Positions 33,505-42,569 are shown, counted from the first letter of the stretch. The stretch: 64,000 bases of DNA from Phycisphaerales bacterium (GCA_020845755.1 JADLFE010000033.1:434001-498000), one strand, 5' to 3'. A program made the numbers and translations. The notes: generated by a model from the letters alone, not told the origin.

Positions 33505-35805
33505 ATGGGCTTCATGATGACCCTCTCGACCATCCTCGCGACCTTGGCCTCACCGATCGCGGCCCTTGCGCAGAGCGAGGCGGCGCACGCTGCTTCGCAG
33601 GAAGCCGGGCACGCGGCCGAGCACGTCGCCCACGCCGCGGAAAAGATCGAAGCGATCGCCGCGCCGGGCGTCGGGCCCATGTGGCTGCTGCTCATCCCGG
33701 TTCTGCCGCTGGTCGGGTTTGTGCTGTCGGCGTTGTGCGCGGCGTTCAGGGTGAAGAGCAAACTTCCGGCGTGGCTGACGGTGTTGTGCCTGGGCGCTTC
33801 GTTCGCCGTCACGCTGGGCATGTACCTGCAGGTCAGTTCGGGGCAGATCGCCAACCCCTCGGTAGCGACGGGGTTTGAGTGGATCAAGGTTGCGTGGGGC
33901 GCGGGTGACGCGCACTCCATCATCGCGAACTTCGGGCTGTACATCGATTCGCTGACGTGCCTGTGGATGTTGTTCGTCACGGGGCTGGCGACGTTGATCG
34001 GTCTGTACGCCAGCGAGTACATGGCGGGCGACGTGGGGGCCGGGTACTGCCGGTTCTATGCCGCGTTCAACCTGTTCGTGTTCTCGATGTCGTGCCTGGT
34101 GATGGGCGACAACCTGCTGCTGTTGTACCTGGGCTGGGAGGGCGTGGGCCTCTGTTCGTACCTCCTGATCGGGTATTTCTACAAGAAGCCTTCGGCGGTG
34201 GAGGCGGGCAAGAAGGCGTTCATCGTGAACCGCATCGGCGACCTGGGCCTGGCGCTGGGCCTGATGCTGACGGCGGTTCACTTCGGGTCGATCGAGTACT
34301 CGGTGATCTTCGCCAAGGCCCAGCCTTATCTGGCGGCGTTGTCCGAGGGGCGGCTCGGCGACATCCCGGCGGTGGTGCAGTTGATCCCGGTGCTGCTGAT
34401 GATCGGCGCGTTCGGCAAGTCGGCGCAGCTCCCGCTGTATGTGTGGTTGCCCGACGCGATGGAAGGCCCGACGCCGGTGTCGGCCCTGATCCACGCCGCG
34501 ACGATGGTGACGGCGGGTGTGTACCTGGTCGCCCGGGCGTATCCGCTGTTCCTCTTGAGCGAGACGGCGCTGCCGATCGTCGCTTGGACCGGGGCGCTCA
34601 CGGCGCTTCTGGCGGCCACGATCGGCATGGCCCAGTTCGACATCAAGCGGATCATGGCGTATTCCACCGTGTCGCAACTGGGCTACATGTTCGCGGGCTT
34701 GGGCGTTCTCACGTCGACGGGCGCGGCGTTCCACGTCTTCACGCACGCGTTCTTCAAGGCCATGCTCTTCCTCTCCTGCGGCGCGGTGATGCACGGCTTT
34801 GCCGGGCAGCTCGATCTCCGCAAACTCTCGGGTGTGGGCTCCATGCCGGGCTGGCGCGTGGTCGGGATCGCGATGCTGGTGGGCTGCCTGAACCTCGCGG
34901 GCTTCCCGGTCATCACCTCGGGCTACTGGTCCAAGGACATGATCCTGGGCGGCGCGTTCGCCAACCCGCACATGGTGGCGATCGGTTGGATCCTGCTGAT
35001 CACGGCGGGCCTGACGGCGTATTACACCTTCCGCGTCTACTTCCGCGTGTTCGTCGGGCCCAAGTACTTTGAGCCGGGCGACGAAGTCCACGGGCACGCC
35101 GGTGATGACCACGGCCACGATCATGGTCACGATCACGCGCACGCCGATCACGGTGACCGCGGACACGGCCACGATGCGCACGCGCACTTCCACCCGCACG
35201 CGCCGGGCTGGGCGATCAACACGGTGCTGGCGATCCTGGCGGTCGCGGCCTTCGCGGTCATCGGTCTTCGCTTCGTGGGCGGGCACGAAGGCTGGGTGAG
35301 TGGGCTGATCGAACATTCATCGGCGAACTACGGCGGGCACGCGATGTACGCCGCCGCCGCATCTCATGGCGGCGAGCATGCTCACGCGACGTTCTTTGGC
35401 TATGACGCGCACCAGGCGATGATGTATGTCTCGGGCGTGGTCGGGTTCATCGGGATCGCGGTCGCGTTCGTGCTGCACTATGCGGGGCGGACGACGGCGG
35501 CGAAGTCCAGGGCCGACGCGCTGTTGCCGCTGGTCGGGCCGCTGGCCAAGTGGGCCCAGGGCAAGTGGTATGTGGACGAGTTGTACAACGCGATCATCCG
35601 CGTGCCGCTGCTCGTGGCGGCCCATGTGTTCCACCTGATCGACAAGGCGATCGTGGACGGGATCGTGGACCTGTTCGGCTGGGTTCCGAAGTTCACGGGT
35701 TCGTCGCTGCGGCCTTCGCAGAGCGGCGTGCTGCACGGCTATGCCCTCTCGATGGCGGGCGGGCTGGCGGTGCTCGTGCTGATCGTGGTGATGGTGATGC
35801 GTTGA
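33505..35805 (+). CDS. nuoL: NADH-quinone oxidoreductase subunit L
   Basis: A 766-residue antiporter-like proton-pumping subunit, with about 14 hydrophobic helices and the lateral helix at the C-terminus. Conserved parts are GWEGVGLCSYLLIG, the KAFIVNRIGD lysine helix and ALIHAATMVTAGVYL. Residues 1-50 are an Ala/His-rich addition before the first helix. Residues 529-565 are a histidine-rich loop with 15 histidines in 37 residues, placed between two conserved helices and outside the usual NuoL sequence. The start is the ATG at 33505; 33514 is an alternative. No clear Shine-Dalgarno sequence. Confidence 0.95.
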   Translation: MGFMMTLSTILATLASPIAALAQSEAAHAASQEAGHAAEHVAHAAEKIEAIAAPGVGPMWLLLIPVLPLVGFVLSALCAAFRVKSKLPAWLTVLCLGASFAVTLGMYLQVSSGQIANPSVATGFEWIKVAWGAGDAHSIIANFGLYIDSLTCLWMLFVTGLATLIGLYASEYMAGDVGAGYCRFYAAFNLFVFSMSCLVMGDNLLLLYLGWEGVGLCSYLLIGYFYKKPSAVEAGKKAFIVNRIGDLGLALGLMLTAVHFGSIEYSVIFAKAQPYLAALSEGRLGDIPAVVQLIPVLLMIGAFGKSAQLPLYVWLPDAMEGPTPVSALIHAATMVTAGVYLVARAYPLFLLSETALPIVAWTGALTALLAATIGMAQFDIKRIMAYSTVSQLGYMFAGLGVLTSTGAAFHVFTHAFFKAMLFLSCGAVMHGFAGQLDLRKLSGVGSMPGWRVVGIAMLVGCLNLAGFPVITSGYWSKDMILGGAFANPHMVAIGWILLITAGLTAYYTFRVYFRVFVGPKYFEPGDEVHGHAGDDHGHDHGHDHAHADHGDRGHGHDAHAHFHPHAPGWAINTVLAILAVAAFAVIGLRFVGGHEGWVSGLIEHSSANYGGHAMYAAAASHGGEHAHATFFGYDAHQAMMYVSGVVGFIGIAVAFVLHYAGRTTAAKSRADALLPLVGPLAKWAQGKWYVDELYNAIIRVPLLVAAHVFHLIDKAIVDGIVDLFGWVPKFTGSSLRPSQSGVLHGYALSMAGGLAVLVLIVVMVMR

Positions 35806-35866
35806 AAGAGTGAGAGAGACGAAGTGAAGAGAAGAAGTGGTTGGGTTGGAGATCGTGCGGTGTTGC

Positions 35867-35894
35867 TGATGCCCGATGCCTGATGCCCGATGCC
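35867..35894. repeat. perfect 14-base tandem duplication
   Basis: TGATGCCCGATGCC occurs twice in a row, 35867-35880 and 35881-35894, just before nuoM. Each copy is itself made of GATGCC-type units. The nuoL-nuoM gap is otherwise purine-rich. Confidence 0.8.
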
Positions 35895-35913
35895 TCTGTA
35901 CGAGGATTGCCCG

Positions 35914-37686
35914 ATGATGCTGGCGGTGCTCATCCTGATTCCCTTGGCCGCGGCGGTGATGGTCGCGGTGGCGCCCGCGTCGCGGGCGCGGTCGATCGCC
36001 ATGGTCGGGATGCTGGCCGCGGCGGCGATGACGGGGTATTTGCTGTTCTCGTTCGACTGGGAGCACACCGCGGCCCAGCAGTTCACGCTCGACGAGGAGT
36101 CGTCGCGATTGATCGGCCCGCTGGGCGTGTCGGTGTCGATGAGCGTCGATTCGATCTCGATGATGCTCGTGACGCTGACGGCGCTCCTGGGCCCGATCTG
36201 CGTGGCGGCGTCGAAGACGGCGATCACGGAGCGTGTGAAGACCTACTACGCGTGGATGCTGGTGCTGCAGTCGGCAATGCTGGGCGTTTTCTGCGCCCGC
36301 GACATGATCTTCTTCTACACGTGCTTTGAGTTCACGCTGATCCCCATGTACATCATGATCAGCCTGTGGGGCTCGACCAACCGCAAGAAGGCGGCCGCCA
36401 AGTTCTTCCTGTACACGTTCACCGGGTCGGTGATCGCGCTGGCGGGCATCGTGTATGTCGCGTGGAGTTACGCGGACCGTCACGGGACGTGGACGTTCGA
36501 CGCCGACACGCTGATGCGCTGGTCGCGCTCGCTCCCGGCGGCGACGCAGGGTTGGGTGCTGGGCGCGCTCTTGCTCGGGTTTGCCGTGAAGGTGCCCCTC
36601 TTCCCGTTCCACACGTGGCTCCCCCTGGCGCACACCGAAGCGCCGACGGCGGGCTCGGTGATCCTGGCGGGCGTGCTGCTCAAACTGGGCACATACGGCC
36701 TGGTGCGGTTCGCCTTGCCGTTCGCCCCGATGGCGTTTGTGACCTATTCACCCGCGATCGCGGCGGTGTGCGTGGTCGGCATCCTGTATGGCGGGTTGAT
36801 CTGCTGGGTGCAGAACGACGTCAAGAAGTTGGTCGCCTATTCGTCGGTCGCGCACCTTGGCTTCTGCGTGCTGGGGATCGCGTCGTACAACGTGATGGGC
36901 GTGACGGGCTCGATCCTCTACATGATCAACCACGGCCTGTCGACGGGCGCACTCTTCCTCCTGATCGGTATGATCTACGAACGCTACCACACACGCTCGA
37001 TGAAGGAACTCGGCGGCCTGGCGGCGAAGATGCCGGTCTGGTCGACGTTCATGGTCTTCTTTGCGATGGCCAGCGTGGGACTCCCGGGCTTGAACGGCTT
37101 TGTCAGCGAGTTCATGTGCCTCTTCGGTGCGTTCCAGGCCAGCGACCAGTGGGGCGCGGGGTTGTGGGGCACGGCGGCGGGACAGACGCCGGGCGCGACG
37201 CCCGGTCACCTGGGCGCGTGGGTCGCGGCGATCGCGGGCACGGGCATGGTGGTGGCGGCGATGTACCTCCTGTACATGGTGGGCAAGGTCGTGTGGGGCC
37301 CGCTGGTCGAGCCGGCTGGGCATGGCGGTCACGACCACGGCGTACACGGACATGGCTCGCACGGTTCGCATGGTCAGAACGACCACGGCGTCTTGCCGCG
37401 GGATCTGACCGGGCGAGAGATCGGTGTGCTGGTGCCTTTGGCGGCGCTGTGCATCTATCTGGGCGTGTATCCGTCGCCGGTCATCAAGGCGCTCAAGGAT
37501 CCGGTGGCGCTGACGACGACGGACGTGGTGAACTTCGGCGCGGCGAGGGCGGCGATGCCGCTGGTCCCGCCTGCGAACACGGTTCCGGCCGGTCATCAGC
37601 AGGCGGGCGAGCACGGGGCGGCTGGGCAGGCGCCCGCGCCCAAAGTCGACAACCACGCCGGTGAGAACAAGGAGACCGCGCGATGA
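35914..37686 (+). CDS. nuoM: NADH-quinone oxidoreductase subunit M
   Basis: A 590-residue antiporter-like proton-pumping subunit. Conserved parts are YAWMLVLQSAMLGVFCARD, FYTCFEFTLIPMYIMI (with the membrane Glu), FAVKVPLFPFHTWLP (Lys) and AYSSVAHLGFCVLG. Residues 470-491 carry eight histidines in a short loop, echoing the histidine-rich loop of NuoL. The start at 35914 follows CGAGG by about 8 bases; an ATG at 35890 would add 8 residues and lies inside the 14-base duplication. The stop overlaps nuoN. Confidence 0.95.
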   Translation: MMLAVLILIPLAAAVMVAVAPASRARSIAMVGMLAAAAMTGYLLFSFDWEHTAAQQFTLDEESSRLIGPLGVSVSMSVDSISMMLVTLTALLGPICVAASKTAITERVKTYYAWMLVLQSAMLGVFCARDMIFFYTCFEFTLIPMYIMISLWGSTNRKKAAAKFFLYTFTGSVIALAGIVYVAWSYADRHGTWTFDADTLMRWSRSLPAATQGWVLGALLLGFAVKVPLFPFHTWLPLAHTEAPTAGSVILAGVLLKLGTYGLVRFALPFAPMAFVTYSPAIAAVCVVGILYGGLICWVQNDVKKLVAYSSVAHLGFCVLGIASYNVMGVTGSILYMINHGLSTGALFLLIGMIYERYHTRSMKELGGLAAKMPVWSTFMVFFAMASVGLPGLNGFVSEFMCLFGAFQASDQWGAGLWGTAAGQTPGATPGHLGAWVAAIAGTGMVVAAMYLLYMVGKVVWGPLVEPAGHGGHDHGVHGHGSHGSHGQNDHGVLPRDLTGREIGVLVPLAALCIYLGVYPSPVIKALKDPVALTTTDVVNFGAARAAMPLVPPANTVPAGHQQAGEHGAAGQAPAPKVDNHAGENKETAR

Positions 37687-39311
37687 TGGATCGTCTGGCC
37701 TATCTATGGCCCGAGATCGCGCTCTTCATCGCGGCGTGCGTCGTGATGGTGGTGGGCATCTCTCCGTCGGTCGCGACGCGGAAGTTTGCGGCTGTGGTCG
37801 CGGGCCTTGGCGTCGTCGCGGCTGGCATTCTCGCGTGGACGACCACGCCGAGCGGGAACGCGGTGACCGCGAGTTCCGGTCAGGTCTTGCTCCCCGGCCT
37901 GGCGCTGTACGCCAAGGTCGGGATCGCGATCGTGGCGTTGCTGCTGCTGCTGCTCAAGCCGGGCACCGTGGACCGGGCCGAGGAGGCCGCGATCGCGCTG
38001 GGCGTGCAGAAGTTTGATGCGCTGCGGACGAACCGGGCGGAGTTCTTCTCGTTCTTCCTGTTCTCGGTCATGGGCCTGATGCTCGTGGCGGGCGCGGACG
38101 ACCTGATCTGGCTGTTCCTGGCGCTGGAACTGACAAGCCTTCCCACGTACATCATGGTGGCGATCTCGGGCGGCGCGGGGCGCGAGCCGGCGGCCCGGGC
38201 CCAGGAGGCCAGCGTCAAGTACTTCTTCCTCGGCGCGCTGGGCGCCGCGGTGTTCCTCTACGGCTTTGCGATGCTCTACGGCGCGACGGGGTCGACCAAC
38301 CTCAACGCGATTCACCTGTCGCTCACGACCGGCGGCGTGTCGGGCCTGGCGCTGGCGGGGCTCCTGATGAGCGTGCTTGGCATTTGCTTCAAGATCGCCG
38401 CGGTGCCGATGCACTTCTACACGCCCGACGTGTACCAAGGCGCTTCGCCCTCGGTCGCGGGGTTCCTGGCGTTTGTGCCCAAGACCGCGGGCTTCCTGTC
38501 GCTGCTCCTCCTGGCCTCGGCGGTCGGCTGGACCTGGGCGCCGGGCGAGAACGGCCTGACGGTTTCCGGCGGCGGAACGTCGCTCCCCGAGCCCCTGCGG
38601 ATTCTCTTCTGGGTCATCGCGGCCCTGACCATGACGATCGGTAACGTGCTGGCCCTTCAGCAGAAGTCGGTCCGGCGCATCCTTGCCTATTCGTCGATCG
38701 CGCACTCCGGCTACATGCTCGTCGGCCTCATCGCCGGCCCGGGCGACGGCTCGTTCACCAAGAACGGCGTGGCGGCGGTGCTGTTCTATCTCTTCTGCTA
38801 CGGCGTCATGAACGTCGGCACCTTCGCGGTGCTCTCCGGCCTCGAGCGAAAGACGCGCGACGGGCAGATGTCGGAGATCGATTCGATCGAAGATATCCGC
38901 GGCCTGTGCGCCACGCACCCACGCCTGGGCTGGCCCATGGCGATCTGCAGCCTGAGTTTGCTCGGCTTCCCGCCGCTGCTTGGCTTCTGGGCCAAACTCC
39001 CGCTCTTCACCAGCGCGATCTCGGCGGGCGAGATCATCCTGGTGATCGTGCTGGGCCTGAACTCGGCGATCGCGGCGTTCTATTACCTGCGTCTGTTCGG
39101 CGCGGTGTTCCTGGAGAAGCCCGAGGCCGGCGCCGGCGAGGTGACGGCGTCGCCGTTTGTTTCGCGGCGCGTGGCGGCGATGGTTTCTGCGGCGCTGGTA
39201 GTGGCGCTGGTGGTGGTGGTGGGGCAGCTGACGGACGCGAGCCGCAAGGCCGCGGCGCCGAAGGCCGAGCCCGCGGCGTCGGCGACGATCCCGGCGTCGA
39301 TGAATCACTGA
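37683..39311 (+). CDS. nuoN: NADH-quinone oxidoreductase subunit N
   Basis: A 542-residue antiporter-like subunit, last of nuoJKLMN. Conserved parts are FLALELTSLPTYIMVA, EASVKYFFLGALGAAVFLYG, FKIAAVPMHFYTPDVYQGA and ILAYSSIAHSGYML. About 14 hydrophobic helices. The extra C-terminal tail (KAAAPKAEPAASATIP) is disordered. The ATG overlaps the nuoM stop (ATGA). The peripheral-arm subunits NuoA to NuoI are not in this window, so the complex is encoded in at least two places or the remaining genes lie upstream of 31.9 kb elsewhere. Confidence 0.96.
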   Translation: MMDRLAYLWPEIALFIAACVVMVVGISPSVATRKFAAVVAGLGVVAAGILAWTTTPSGNAVTASSGQVLLPGLALYAKVGIAIVALLLLLLKPGTVDRAEEAAIALGVQKFDALRTNRAEFFSFFLFSVMGLMLVAGADDLIWLFLALELTSLPTYIMVAISGGAGREPAARAQEASVKYFFLGALGAAVFLYGFAMLYGATGSTNLNAIHLSLTTGGVSGLALAGLLMSVLGICFKIAAVPMHFYTPDVYQGASPSVAGFLAFVPKTAGFLSLLLLASAVGWTWAPGENGLTVSGGGTSLPEPLRILFWVIAALTMTIGNVLALQQKSVRRILAYSSIAHSGYMLVGLIAGPGDGSFTKNGVAAVLFYLFCYGVMNVGTFAVLSGLERKTRDGQMSEIDSIEDIRGLCATHPRLGWPMAICSLSLLGFPPLLGFWAKLPLFTSAISAGEIILVIVLGLNSAIAAFYYLRLFGAVFLEKPEAGAGEVTASPFVSRRVAAMVSAALVVALVVVVGQLTDASRKAAAPKAEPAASATIPASMNH

Positions 39312-39339
39312 GCGCGAGCGAACATGTTGAGATTACATC

Positions 39340-39372
39340 CCGCCGGGTGAGCGCCCGGCGGCTTTGTTTGTT
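39340..39372 (+). terminator. intrinsic terminator of the nuo operon
   Basis: A perfect 8-bp stem (CCGCCGGG / CCCGGCGG) with a 6-base loop, followed by a T-rich stretch (TTTGTTTGTT). It lies 28 bases after the nuoN stop and before the next promoter region. Confidence 0.85.
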
Positions 39373-39473
39373 GGGCGTGCGTGAGCATGGTGAGAATGGC
39401 GTAAACTCGGAGAGTGTTGGTGGATGTGTGCTCGAGGCCCGGGGTACGGTGATGGCAACCAAGGAGGTCACGG

Positions 39474-40562
39474 ATGCGCTCCTCGACGTTCTCGGTTGCG
39501 TTCTTGGGGTTTCTCGCCTTCACCGGTTCGGCTTTGGCCCAAGACTACGACTTCGACTGGGCCACGATCGACCACCCCGGCAACGCGGCAATCGTCAGCG
39601 ACGATTCGTGGGGCATCGTCAACGGTCGGGGCCGGGTGGACCACACCTACCGGATCAACCGCCTTGAGGTCACCACCTCGCAGTGGATGGAGTTCGTCAA
39701 CACGTTTTCGACACAATCTAACGAACTCAAGTTCTTCGCCATGCCGACCTACTGGGGAGCGACCCCGGACACCTCGTACGGCGGACCCGGGCGGCGTTGG
39801 AGATTGAAGAATGCGGGCGACGCGGGAATGAGGCCGGTGACCGGGATCACATGGCGCGAGGCCGCTCAGTTCTGCAACTGGCTCAACAATGCCAAGCCAA
39901 CTACGCTGACGGCGATCGCTAACGGCGCGTACGACACGTCGACGTTTGGCGAAAACGCCGACGGTACGTACACGGACCAGTCCGCGCACAATCCGGGCGC
40001 GAAGTTCTGGATTCCGACGCTGGACGAATGGCTCAAAGCCGTGCATTACGACCCGGCGAAGGACGGCACAGGTGGTTGGTGGGAGTATCCCAACACATCG
40101 GACACAGCGCCGATCCCAGGCATTCCGGGTGTCGGCGAGACCAGCGCCGGATACGCCGACTACGGCATTTTCGCGGGCTTTGATGTCGCGCTGGGTTCGT
40201 ATCCAAATACCAAGACGCCGTGGGGCTTGCTCGACGCCACCGGCGGCGCGAGCGAGTGGACGGAGTCGTGGTACAACACTGATCCGCCGCATACCGATCG
40301 CCATTATGACGGGGGCCCGGCAGGCGAGTACTACTGCTGGCTTGACAATCTGGCACGAACCGGGGCCGTAATGCCCTGGGCGACTACGAATCACATAGGT
40401 CTTCGAGTTGCATCCATTCCATGCCCCAACGTGACGTTGGGGCTCCCGCTCTTCATGGCTCTCTTTGGAAGGGAGAAACGTCATGCAGCAGTTGGCTCGT
40501 CTGTTCGCCGCATCCCTCGCGGCCGGCTTGGCCTCTTTGGCTCTCGGCGCGATCAAGGTTGA
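39474..40562 (+). CDS. secreted formylglycine-generating-enzyme-like (SUMF1 fold) protein
   Basis: A 362-residue exported protein. Signal peptide to about residue 22 (SALAQ). The rest is a C-type-lectin-like FGE/SUMF1 fold: TYRINRLEVTTSQWMEFVNT, ITWREAAQFCNWLNN, FWIPTLDEWLKAVHYD and ATGGASEWTESWYN, ending HIGLRVAS. The two active-site cysteines of true FGE are not obvious, so this is more likely a structural or sugar-binding variant, as in other secreted planctomycete copies. Excellent AAGGAGG ribosome site. The C-terminal 45 residues run on past the normal end of the fold and overlap the next gene by 80 bases, so the tail may not be native. Confidence 0.82.
   Translation: MRSSTFSVAFLGFLAFTGSALAQDYDFDWATIDHPGNAAIVSDDSWGIVNGRGRVDHTYRINRLEVTTSQWMEFVNTFSTQSNELKFFAMPTYWGATPDTSYGGPGRRWRLKNAGDAGMRPVTGITWREAAQFCNWLNNAKPTTLTAIANGAYDTSTFGENADGTYTDQSAHNPGAKFWIPTLDEWLKAVHYDPAKDGTGGWWEYPNTSDTAPIPGIPGVGETSAGYADYGIFAGFDVALGSYPNTKTPWGLLDATGGASEWTESWYNTDPPHTDRHYDGGPAGEYYCWLDNLARTGAVMPWATTNHIGLRVASIPCPNVTLGLPLFMALFGREKRHAAVGSSVRRIPRGRLGLFGSRRDQG
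40424..40442 (+). other. perfect hairpin near the end of the FGE-like gene
   Basis: CCCCAACG, TGA, CGTTGGGG: an 8-bp stem with a 3-base loop. In another frame the loop is a stop codon directly after the usual end of the FGE fold. No T-run follows, so it is not a standard terminator. Confidence 0.5.
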
Positions 40563-41799
40563 GTTCCGATCCACCACGGGCTGCTCCACCTGCTTCACCG
40601 ATATCACGTCGAGCGTCACGGTTGATGGGAGCAGGAACGTCACGATCAACGGCCCGAACGCGGGTACCTATCGCATCTACTCAACTGCCGCAAGCACCGA
40701 ATCGCTCGGGGTGATTACATTCACGGGTTCCGCAGCGACCTTCAATCTCTTTGTGTCGCCCAACGCTACGGCGTTCGACGAATCACAGCAATTCGCATCG
40801 TCCGCTTGCAACGGCTGGGCAGGGCTAAACCCAGGTGTGTGTCACGTCACACTTCAGGCGAGGTTTACCGGTAACCTGACGGGAACGATTGCCGCGGATC
40901 GCATCGTTCGCCTTGATACAAGCGGCTCGATAAATGCCAAGGTCGACCAGGATCCTGCGTCAGGATCGCCCCTTCTCGCTGCGATCGTCGCCGGAGGGAG
41001 CATTACGGCACAGATCAACGCGTTCAAGGGTAACATCGGAACGGTGTGGTGCTTCTCACACCTGAGCGGCAGCGTCAATACCTACGCGCAAGACGCCACA
41101 ATCAATCTGGTCGAAGTGGGGACACCAACCCTGTCAGCCAATCTAACAGGCGCAATCAACTCGTTCGCTGGCTCGATCGGGAGTGTCGTGGTTCACGGAG
41201 ATATCAACAACGGAACGGCCGCCGCAAACATCCGAGCCTTGAAGGGAATCGGGCTGGTCGAGTCGAATACAATAACTTCCTCGTTCATATCCGCGAACTG
41301 GGATGGGACATCCAGCACGCATGATGGTCGCATTGGGCGCATTGAGACGCTTACCGGGAACTGCAACGCGATCATCCAGGCATCGACAATTAGCGATTCG
41401 AGCCCGGGCAACGGCATCTTCATCGCGGGCAACTGCACCAAGGAGATTGGGTTCAATAGCGCCAACAACCCGAGCAACCCACTCCCGATCAACAAGCCGA
41501 TCGTCATCGGCGGCAATCTGGAAAACGGCGGGCTTGTCACGATGGACGGCGACTTTACGAGTGTGCTGCGGATCAACGGGGCGCTCAACGGCGATATTCG
41601 CCTCAGGAAGAGCCGCTTCCTGACCGGGCAGATCATCATCAACGGCGCGGCCGCGAACAACGGCGCTTGGGGGCCATCCCGAGTGAGGTTTATGGATCGC
41701 GTCAATGCCCAGCAACAGAACGTGAGCTTTGACATCGGCACGAATTCATCGGCCCCGTACCAAGCGCCCACCCGAGCACGCACGCGGACTCGGCCCTGA
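40483..41799 (+). CDS. large secreted repeat-type protein, first part (frame-broken)
   Basis: A 438-residue first segment of an exported protein. Signal peptide to about residue 24 (ALGAIK). The body is a run of beta-strand-like units with repeated short patterns (GSINA, GSITAQINAF, GAINSFAGSIGSVVVHGDI, RIGRIETLTGNCNAII), as in a right-handed beta-helix. GGAAGGGAG lies 6 bases before the ATG. Near 41755-41770 the frame changes: this frame soon stops at 41799, while the next frame continues in the same style. Two more coding pieces follow to 42544 with a dockerin-like end. Either a pseudogene or a sequencing error. Confidence 0.7.
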   Translation: MQQLARLFAASLAAGLASLALGAIKVEFRSTTGCSTCFTDITSSVTVDGSRNVTINGPNAGTYRIYSTAASTESLGVITFTGSAATFNLFVSPNATAFDESQQFASSACNGWAGLNPGVCHVTLQARFTGNLTGTIAADRIVRLDTSGSINAKVDQDPASGSPLLAAIVAGGSITAQINAFKGNIGTVWCFSHLSGSVNTYAQDATINLVEVGTPTLSANLTGAINSFAGSIGSVVVHGDINNGTAAANIRALKGIGLVESNTITSSFISANWDGTSSTHDGRIGRIETLTGNCNAIIQASTISDSSPGNGIFIAGNCTKEIGFNSANNPSNPLPINKPIVIGGNLENGGLVTMDGDFTSVLRINGALNGDIRLRKSRFLTGQIIINGAAANNGAWGPSRVRFMDRVNAQQQNVSFDIGTNSSAPYQAPTRARTRTRP

Positions 41800-42413
41800 G
41801 CATCGGCGGCGGCGCGATTGGGCTGGCACCATTCCACCTTTACAACAACGACTGCGCGCCGGTGAACACGGGGAGCCAGTCCACGGCCGAGACGATGCTG
41901 GTGACCGAGTTCATGCGGCCCAACCCGAACCCCAACGACATCACCAGCAAGAGCATCATGCTGCGGTTCTACGGGCCGGTGTGCACCAGCGCGGGAGTCT
42001 CCGCCGAGGTCCAGCCGCTCCGGGTGCTGCTTGTCCCGACGATCGGCGACCCGCTCGATGTCTCGCAGAGCGTGGACATCACGATGAAGCGAGGCGACGA
42101 CGCCGGCTGGTCGCGCGAGGTCGAGATCAAGGGCAAGAGCGGGGCCGGGCTCCTGCACGGGACGTATTGCATCACGCCGCGGATCGACCACGACCCACCG
42201 ATCTTCTGCGATCAGTTGTTCATCTTGAACCCGCCGGCGGTGAGCGACTTCGCGTATTGGATCGAGTTGCGAGAGGACTGCAACACCAACGGCGTGGACG
42301 ATCAGACGGACCTGGCGAATCACCCGGGTGGGACGATTTCCCCGAGGACGGGCGGATGGACCTGTGCGAGTGGCTCGGCTGTCCGTCCGATGTCAATCAC
42401 GACGGGTTCGTGA
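41760..42413 (+). pseudogene. middle segment of the frame-broken secreted protein
   Basis: Reading from about 41760 in the frame shifted back by one base gives PSAHPSTHADSALSIGGG and continues without a stop to about 42320: a beta-rich segment with EVEIKGKSGAGLLHGTYCIT and then EDCNTNGVDDQTDLANHPGG, a typical hinge before a dockerin. It has no start codon of its own until 41862. It continues the 40483-41799 segment and is followed, after another backward shift, by the dockerin-like tail. After about 42330 this frame loses sense and ends at 42413. Confidence 0.65.
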
Positions 42414-42544
42414 ACGCACTGGACTACGACGCGTTCGCGGACTGGTTTGAGAACAGCGACAACAACGCGGACTACAACTACGACGGGTTCGTGAACGCCA
42501 ACGACTACGACGCGTTCGCGTTGCATTACGAGGTCGGCTGCTGA
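42320..42544 (+). pseudogene. dockerin-like tail of the frame-broken secreted protein
   Basis: In the third frame the end reads ESPGWDDFPEDGRMDLCEWLG, then two calcium-loop-like repeats: DVNHDGFVNALDYDAFADWF and DYNYDGFVNANDYDAFALHY. These are EF-hand-type dockerin repeats that in planctomycetes mark secreted or surface-bound proteins. It has no start and must belong to the upstream reading frames. Confidence 0.75.
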
Positions 42545-42569
42545 CCCGGCGAGTCGTGATGGAGTGAAG

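Noticed and set aside
33550-35316. Long minus-strand open frame opposite nuoL
   Set aside because: NuoL is certain; the opposite frame is dominated by Arg, His and Gln as expected from antisense reading.
41750-42340. Programmed ribosomal frameshifting in the dockerin-like protein
   Set aside because: No slippery heptamer or downstream structure at either site; two shifts in one gene are better explained by errors or decay.
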